From contig DQSP01000053.1 of assembly GCA_015663215.1 (NCBI GenBank), positions 1-12,459 of the forward strand: a stretch of 12,459 nt of DNA. Direction: 5' to 3'. The first letter of the stretch is position 1; the number at the start of each line of letters is the position of its first letter. The notes beneath the pieces are model-generated. The model was not told where the DNA came from and ran no database searches. It worked only from the letters and a program-made list of their open reading frames with translations. Shown here piece after piece: positions 8,764-12,459 of the stretch. The translations under genes were made by a program, and so were the position numbers. Origin of the DNA: Sulfurimonas sp. GTDB taxonomy: Bacteria; Campylobacterota; Campylobacteria; Campylobacterales; Sulfurimonadaceae.

Positions 8764-8772
8764 CCCCCCCCC
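8764..8772 (-). repeat. Homopolymeric G run (nine G on minus strand) in the glmM leader
   Basis: Nine consecutive C on the plus strand read as nine G in the glmM sense. The last G residues with the next A form the GGAGA Shine-Dalgarno sequence, 7-8 bases before the start codon. Poly-G runs of this length are known slippage sites for phase variation in Campylobacter and Helicobacter. This one is outside the coding sequence, so it could change expression but not the reading frame. A sequencing-length error in this run is also possible. Confidence 0.85.
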
Positions 8773-8786
8773 ATCTTCCAAAAAAA

Positions 8787-8814
8787 TATTTAACTTTTGC
8801 GGTAGTTTGTGCAA
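8787..8814 (-). promoter_or_regulatory. Candidate glmM promoter
   Basis: On the minus strand TTGCAC (8809-8814) is followed by 16 bases and TAAATA (8787-8792). The -35-like element would lie inside the left arm of the long hairpin. Transcription would then start near 8780, just before the G run, and exclude the hairpin from the message. The -10 match is moderate. A promoter further upstream, beyond the hairpin, is an equally open possibility. Confidence 0.35.
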
Positions 8815-8881
8815 AGCAAGTAAATAAGAGACTCAGACCGGAGGGAGGATTTGCTCTCTTATTTACTTGCTTTGCACAGAC
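8805..8881. repeat. Long near-perfect inverted repeat (27-bp stem, 23-base loop)
   Basis: Bases 8805-8831 pair with 8855-8881; 26 of the 27 pairs are Watson-Crick and one is T-G (8807/8879), and the central 22 pairs are perfect. The loop (8832-8854) is GC- and purine-rich, GACCGGAGGGAGGA, unlike the AT-rich surroundings. The pentamer CGGTA occurs at 8800-8804 and again at 8881-8885, directly bracketing the structure like a target-site duplication. It lies between divergent genes and has no T run on either side, so it is not an ordinary terminator. Possible identities are a small non-autonomous mobile element, a structured RNA, or a cruciform regulatory site. Confidence 0.85.
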
Positions 8882-8912
8882 GGTAACCACGAATTAAAGC
8901 ATTTTACCACCC

Positions 8913-8941
8913 TTTAACTTAATTTTAATTATTTTTATACT
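8913..8941 (+). promoter_or_regulatory. Candidate sigma70 promoter for rpsT-prfA
   Basis: TTTAAC (8913-8918), a 17-base spacer and TATACT (8936-8941) give a good -10 with optimal spacing. The start of transcription would be near 8948, leaving a leader of about 30 bases before rpsT. The upstream sequence is rich in A and T runs, typical of promoters in this group. Confidence 0.6.
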
Positions 8942-8976
8942 ATTATTGCGAACTTAAATTCCAAAAAGGACTCATA

Positions 8977-9237
8977 ATGGCAAATCACAAGTCATCAATA
9001 AAGAGAATTCGTCAAACACTCGTTCGTACTGAACGTAACCGTTTTTACAGAACTCGTCTTAAAAACATAGTTAAAGATGTAAACTCAGCAGTTGAAGCTG
9101 GCAACAAAGAAGAAGCACAAGCTGCATTCAAAGTTGCTAACCAACAGATTCACAAATTTGTAAGCAAAGGTATTCTTAAAAAAGAGACTGCTGCTAGAAA
9201 AGTAAGTCGTCTACACAAATCTGTAAACGCTATATAA
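8977..9237 (+). CDS. rpsT: 30S ribosomal protein S20
   Basis: A primary 16S rRNA-binding protein of the small subunit. Its 86 residues, strong basic charge and all-helical composition fit the family. The start [13 protein letters not shown] and the later [19 protein letters not shown] are typical S20 sequence. A strong Shine-Dalgarno AAAAAGGA ends 6 bases before the ATG. It is followed after 14 bases by prfA. In E. coli S20 represses its own translation; nothing here shows whether this applies. Confidence 0.98.
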   Translation: MANHKSSIKRIRQTLVRTERNRFYRTRLKNIVKDVNSAVEAGNKEEAQAAFKVANQQIHKFVSKGILKKETAARKVSRLHKSVNAI

Positions 9238-9240
9238 TTA

Positions 9241-9257
9241 GAGCATAATTTATGCTC
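9241..9257 (+). promoter_or_regulatory. Small hairpin covering the prfA start codon
   Basis: GAGCATA (9241-9247) and TATGCTC (9251-9257) form a perfect 7-base-pair stem with an ATT loop. The ATG of prfA (9252-9254) lies in the right arm. No strong Shine-Dalgarno sequence precedes prfA (only AGAG in the left arm), so the start site would be masked in RNA unless opened, for example by ribosomes finishing rpsT 14 bases upstream. The pairing is seen; the regulatory role is inferred. Confidence 0.5.
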
Positions 9258-10319
9258 GCAGATAAACTCAACCCGTTTATCAACCGCTATAATGAACTCG
9301 GTGAATTGCTGAGTTCACCTGACATCACCTCTGACATCAAACGTATGACAGACCTCTCACGAGAGCAATCAAACCTTTTACCTATCGTTGAAAAAGCAAG
9401 AGAGTATCAAGCTTTAATTGCAGATATTCAAGACGCTAAAGAGATGCTGAATGATTCAGAAATGGGAGAGATGGCAAAAGAGGAACTCAAAGAACTTGAA
9501 CCTCGAAAACCAGAACTCGAAGAAGAGATAAAAGTACTACTACTACCAAAAGATCCAAATGATGATAGAAATATCATCGTGGAGCTTCGTGCTGGTGCTG
9601 GTGGTGATGAGGCTGCCATATTTGTAGGTGACTTATTTGATGCTTACACTCGTTATGCTGACTTAAGAGAGTGGAAGATAGAACTTTTATCTTCATCTCC
9701 CTCTGATGCAGGTGGGTACAAAGAGATAACTGCCCTTATCAAAGGTGAACAGGTTTATAGTCGTTTGAAATACGAAGGCGGAACTCATAGAGTTCAGCGT
9801 GTTCCACAAACTGAGTCTCAAGGACGAGTTCACACATCAGCAATTACAGTAGCAGTTATGCCTGAAGTTGATGATGTTGAAGTAATCATTGAAGATAAAG
9901 ACCTCAAAATTGACGTTATGCGTTCTTCTGGATGTGGTGGACAGTCTGTAAACACTACTGACTCCGCAGTTAGAATTACTCACTTACCGTCTGGCTTAGT
10001 TGTAACCAACCAAGATCAAAAGTCACAGCATAAAAACCGTGAAAAAGCGATGAAAGTTCTTAAAGCAAGACTTTATGACCTTCAAATGCAAGAACAACAG
10101 TCTGAAAATGCAGCAGAGAGAGCAGCACAAGTAGGAACTGGTGATAGATCTGGACGTATTCGTACATATAACTACCCACAAAACCGAATGAGTGACCATA
10201 GAATAAATTTAACGCTCTACCGCTTAAACGAGATTATGAATGGGGGACTTCTTGATGAAGTTGTAGAACCTCTCATAGCAGACAATCAAGCAAAAATTGT
10301 TGAAGCAGCTGGACTCTAA
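9252..10319 (+). CDS. prfA: Peptide chain release factor 1
   Basis: Recognises UAA and UAG stop codons in the ribosomal A site and triggers hydrolysis of peptidyl-tRNA. Its 355 residues are normal. After an N-terminal helical region (1-100) comes [18 protein letters not shown] (108-125). The stop-codon-recognition tripeptide is PQT (185-187), where E. coli RF1 has PAT, followed by [10 protein letters not shown]. The catalytic GGQ is at 229-231, in [16 protein letters not shown]; Gln231 is the residue usually methylated by PrmC. The sequence ends with the [16 protein letters not shown] region shared by the family. It is probably transcribed with rpsT and converges on dapF. A wrong call as RF2 is unlikely because that uses SPF in place of P-x-T. 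Confidence 0.97.
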   Translation: MLADKLNPFINRYNELGELLSSPDITSDIKRMTDLSREQSNLLPIVEKAREYQALIADIQDAKEMLNDSEMGEMAKEELKELEPRKPELEEEIKVLLLPKDPNDDRNIIVELRAGAGGDEAAIFVGDLFDAYTRYADLREWKIELLSSSPSDAGGYKEITALIKGEQVYSRLKYEGGTHRVQRVPQTESQGRVHTSAITVAVMPEVDDVEVIIEDKDLKIDVMRSSGCGGQSVNTTDSAVRITHLPSGLVVTNQDQKSQHKNREKAMKVLKARLYDLQMQEQQSENAAERAAQVGTGDRSGRIRTYNYPQNRMSDHRINLTLYRLNEIMNGGLLDEVVEPLIADNQAKIVEAAGL

Positions 10320-10330
10320 ATTCCAGTGCT
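10304..10330 (+). terminator. Weak candidate terminator at the end of prfA
   Basis: AGCA (10304-10307) and CTGGA (10309-10313) pair with TCCAG (10322-10326) and TGCT (10327-10330), giving nine pairs with one bulged G and an 8-base loop. It spans the prfA stop codon. Only a short TTT follows, so termination would be inefficient. It is the only hairpin I see between prfA and convergent dapF. Confidence 0.3.
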
Positions 10331-10351
10331 TTAACACAAAATCTTAACTGA

Positions 10352-11110
10352 CTACACTTCCCACACTGTATTAAAAGTGTTAACAACTCTTCCTTTAAAT
10401 GTAATAGTTCTCTCATTGACACCAAGATAAAGAGTCTCTCCACTTCTTGGATAGACTTCTATACTTTCACTTACCTCTTTTTCAAGTAGTGCTCTATAAA
10501 AACAAGCTGCCATGCCAGTTCCACATGCAAGTGTTTCATCTTCAACACCGCGTTCATAAGTTCGTACTTGTAAGTTTTCACCCACAACACAACAAATATT
10601 TACATTGGCATTGTATTTGTGACGTAACTCTCTCGCTTCTTCTATATCAAAGCTATTTACATTCTCTTGTATACATACCAAGTGAGGCACACCTGTATTT
10701 ATTAACCACCAAGATTTGTCATTATAATTTATATTTTTTTCGATGATAACAGGAGGTGTAAGTTCACTTTTAACCATCGCACCCTTAGAGGTATTCTCAC
10801 TCACCTCTGCGTTTATCACACCAGCACCAGTCATAAAGCTCATAGTCTCGCTAGCTTTACCATGGTTAAGTGCATAGTGAGCGGCTGCACGGCTGCCATT
10901 ACCGCACATATCTGCAAGACTTCCATCTGCATTATAAAACTCCCACTCAAAGTCTAGAGTTTCATGAGGAACAAGAACTATTAAACCATCAGCACCAACA
11001 CCATTTTGGCGATGACATAGTACTTTTGCTAACTCTGCTCTATCTTCTTTTCTTTCATCTGAAAATATAACAAAATCATTACCACTTGCACTATATTTAC
11101 TCAAGTTCAT
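10352..11110 (-). CDS. dapF: Diaminopimelate epimerase
   Basis: Interconverts LL- and meso-diaminopimelate, the last steps before lysine and a peptidoglycan cross-linking residue. It is a cofactor-free cytoplasmic enzyme. It has 252 residues, slightly shorter than the 274 of E. coli. The catalytic cysteines are Cys69 in MCGNGSR and Cys196 in ACGTGMAA. The N-terminal KYSASGNDFV and the RQNGVGADGL segment (34-43) are also typical. It follows coaE after 12 bases, and its GAGG ribosome binding site lies at the coaE stop, which indicates one operon. Confidence 0.97.
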   Translation of the reverse strand: MNLSKYSASGNDFVIFSDERKEDRAELAKVLCHRQNGVGADGLIVLVPHETLDFEWEFYNADGSLADMCGNGSRAAAHYALNHGKASETMSFMTGAGVINAEVSENTSKGAMVKSELTPPVIIEKNINYNDKSWWLINTGVPHLVCIQENVNSFDIEEARELRHKYNANVNICCVVGENLQVRTYERGVEDETLACGTGMAACFYRALLEKEVSESIEVYPRSGETLYLGVNERTITFKGRVVNTFNTVWEV

Positions 11111-11122
11111 CTGTAAGTACCT

Positions 11123-11719
11123 CTACTTTAAATATTTCTCTTTTATTATAGCCACAAAATCTTCACACTCTTGTTGTAAATGCTTCAGTGTAGTAGAGTT
11201 ATCTATAACCCAAGTCGCTCTATCTTTTTTCTCTTGTATAGGAAATTGTGTAGCTATTCGTTTAAGTGACTCTTCTTGTGTGTAACCATTACGTTTCATA
11301 AAACGCTCAAGTTGTACCTCTGGGGGAGTAAAAACAACAACACTATCTTGTATATCATAGTTAGAGTTTTCAAAGAAAAGAGGGATGTCGATAAGATAAG
11401 GAAATTTGAGTCTATCTTGTTTCTCACTGCGTTTGAGAATCTCGGCTTGAATCTTTGGATGCAAAAACTCTTCAAGAGTCTTTTTAGCCGTGTCATCTGA
11501 AAACACCAATGTCCCAAGCTTAGGACGATTTACCTTACCTAAACGTAGGTACTCTTTTCCAAAAGTCTCTTCCACCCAAGAAGCAGAAGCATCAAGTATC
11601 TCATGGGAGATAGTATCTGCATCAATGATGCGCATACCATTAAGGGCTAAGAGTGAAGCTACAGTACTTTTTCCAGTAGCAATACTTCCAGTAAGTGCGA
11701 TAGCATACTCATAAGCCAT
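11123..11719 (-). CDS. coaE: Dephospho-CoA kinase
   Basis: Phosphorylates the ribose 3'-hydroxyl of dephospho-CoA using ATP, the final step of coenzyme A synthesis. It has 198 residues, as usual. The P-loop is GSIATGKST (11-19), followed by IIDADTISHE (31-40), in which the aspartates bind substrate and metal. Further family features are HPKI (87-90), the lid-region DIPLFFE (111-117) and a C-terminal WVIDNS (170-175). Its ATG overlaps the stop of the upstream speE-like gene by one base (TAATG), so translation is probably coupled. Confidence 0.96.
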   Translation of the reverse strand: MAYEYAIALTGSIATGKSTVASLLALNGMRIIDADTISHEILDASASWVEETFGKEYLRLGKVNRPKLGTLVFSDDTAKKTLEEFLHPKIQAEILKRSEKQDRLKFPYLIDIPLFFENSNYDIQDSVVVFTPPEVQLERFMKRNGYTQEESLKRIATQFPIQEKKDRATWVIDNSTTLKHLQQECEDFVAIIKEKYLK

Positions 11720-12264
11720 TAGTTTTTAATCACACCTAAGTAAGCTTTACGGATGTTATTTCCCATTGCAAACGCAGCAGGGTGAACATCACAGTTGTAG
11801 TACTCTAAACCATCAAGCATATCAGTACGGTGTAAAATAATGTCAGCAGTTGGGTGGTACTCTTTAGATGCTAAAAGTGCAGTTTCGCCATTTCCCAAGT
11901 TAAAAGGCATGATAATTTTAGTATATTTACCTAATATTTGCATAATCTGAGTGTTATCTTCTACATTATCCAAAGATGGATGTTTAGTTACCAAAAGACC
12001 ATCATCTTTTAAAACACGGTTAAAGTGTGCTAAAACAGCAGCATCAGAGTCTAATTCACTGATAACAACATCAAAAGCAGAATCAGCTACCTCGCGCAAC
12101 GCACTTGCACTTGCAGCGATTACTTTGTAAGCTATATCATCATGCTTTTTCATCTCTGTTACAAAACCATCTGCATTATTACTAATGATTAAAACATTTT
12201 GGGGTGTTTTATTAGTACAAACAGCTACATGAACCATCATTTCGTTATATATAAATTCTTTCAT
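11719..12264 (-). CDS. Spermidine-synthase-like protein lacking the N-terminal domain
   Basis: The 181 residues resemble the C-terminal two thirds of the divergent H. pylori spermidine synthase as I remember it: VTKHPSLDNV (92-101), a following MPF (119-121), and YYNCDVHPAAFAMGNN (155-170) near the end. The domain is a Rossmann methyltransferase-like fold. The N-terminal beta domain of about 80 residues is missing. An in-frame TAA lies 5 codons upstream of the ATG, and AAGGA precedes the start at a workable distance, so the shortness is real and not a start error. The first strand VLIISNNADG lacks the glycine-rich SAM loop, and DVVISELDSD lacks the usual catalytic DPxx context. It may have lost polyamine synthesis or need another subunit. 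Its operon position before coaE matches H. pylori as I recall it. Confidence 0.75.
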   Translation of the reverse strand: MKEFIYNEMMVHVAVCTNKTPQNVLIISNNADGFVTEMKKHDDIAYKVIAASASALREVADSAFDVVISELDSDAAVLAHFNRVLKDDGLLVTKHPSLDNVEDNTQIMQILGKYTKIIMPFNLGNGETALLASKEYHPTADIILHRTDMLDGLEYYNCDVHPAAFAMGNNIRKAYLGVIKN

Positions 12265-12329
12265 ATTAATTATTCCTTATTTATTAATGCGATTTTATCC
12301 ACTTTTGGATTAATTTTACTTAATATAGA

Positions 12330-12335
12330 TATAAT
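12330..12335 (+). promoter_or_regulatory. Candidate -10 element for the right-edge gene
   Basis: A perfect TATAAT stands 41 bases before the small gene that starts at 12371. TTGGAT at 12305-12310 could be the -35, but the 19-base spacing is long. The 106-base divergent gap to the speE-like gene is otherwise AT-rich. For the opposite strand, TAAAAT (12292-12297) is a possible -10 with no clear -35. Confidence 0.45.
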
Positions 12336-12370
12336 TACGAAATATTTATAAAAACATAAAGGTATTTTCA

Positions 12371-12459
12371 ATGGATTATAACAAAGTAAGATCATTTTGT
12401 AGTAAATTTCGTATGGCTCTTGGTGTTGCACTTATAGCAACTGGTATTATAACTGGTAA
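12371..12459 (+). CDS. Small membrane protein, possibly DUF2892 family (3' end outside window)
   Basis: Only 29 codons are visible: a basic amphipathic start (MDYNKVRSFCSKFR) followed by the hydrophobic MALGVALIATGIITG, which fits a membrane segment. The pattern of a basic R-x-x-x-G lead, then LALIAxGxxTG, resembles the first helix of DUF2892 inner-membrane proteins, whose function is not well defined. The ATG has AAAGG 8 bases upstream (12358-12362) and follows a TATAAT box. The stop is not reached. The family call is tentative; that a gene starts here is more certain. Confidence 0.6.
   Translation, partial: MDYNKVRSFCSKFRMALGVALIATGIITG

Noticed and set aside
8805..8881. The long hairpin as an intrinsic terminator
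   Set aside because: It lies between two divergent genes, so neither needs a terminator there, and no T run follows the stem on either strand.
10352..10400. Second terminator hairpin at the 3' end of dapF (ACACT/AGTGT)
   Set aside because: Only five pairs, inside the coding sequence and without a T run in the dapF direction.

Overview
The window reads as ordinary chromosome of a Campylobacterota (epsilonproteobacterial) bacterium, most like the Sulfurimonas group. This is inferred from AT-rich DNA with very tight gene packing, the protein sequences, and gene neighbourhoods that I recall from Helicobacter pylori: comM-def-clpP-tig, lspA-glmM-rpsT-prfA and coaE-speE. There are 13 protein genes, two of them cut by the window edges. 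I see no tRNA, rRNA, CRISPR array, insertion sequence or prophage.

Layout. At 3-1784 (+) lies the C-terminal part of cobalamin-dependent methionine synthase (metH), tail to tail with a minus-strand block that reads tig, clpP, a degenerate GGDEF protein, def, comM (6865 down to 1788). This block deals mainly with nascent proteins: trigger factor, the ClpP protease and peptide deformylase. A possible c-di-GMP-responsive protein sits in its middle, and the natural-transformation helicase ComM sits at its end with a likely promoter of its own. Next come glmM and lspA (8753 down to 6944, overlapping), which serve cell-envelope precursor synthesis and lipoprotein maturation. A 223-base divergent region separates glmM from rpsT-prfA (8977-10319, +; ribosomal protein S20 and release factor 1). 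prfA converges on the minus-strand block speE-like, coaE, dapF (12264 down to 10352): a shortened spermidine-synthase-like protein, dephospho-CoA kinase and diaminopimelate epimerase. At the right edge a small membrane-protein gene begins on the plus strand.

The housekeeping genes appear intact, with their catalytic residues visible. The parts worth a second look are these. First, the glmM/rpsT divergent region holds a 27-bp-stem hairpin with a purine-rich loop, flanked by a 5-base direct repeat, and a run of nine G forms the 5' part of the glmM ribosome binding site. Second, the GGDEF-like protein has lost its catalytic signature (GKGVF in place of GGDEF) but keeps an exactly spaced RxxD inhibitory site. 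Third, the spermidine-synthase homologue lacks the whole N-terminal domain and the usual SAM-binding and catalytic motifs. No wholly new multi-gene system is evident.
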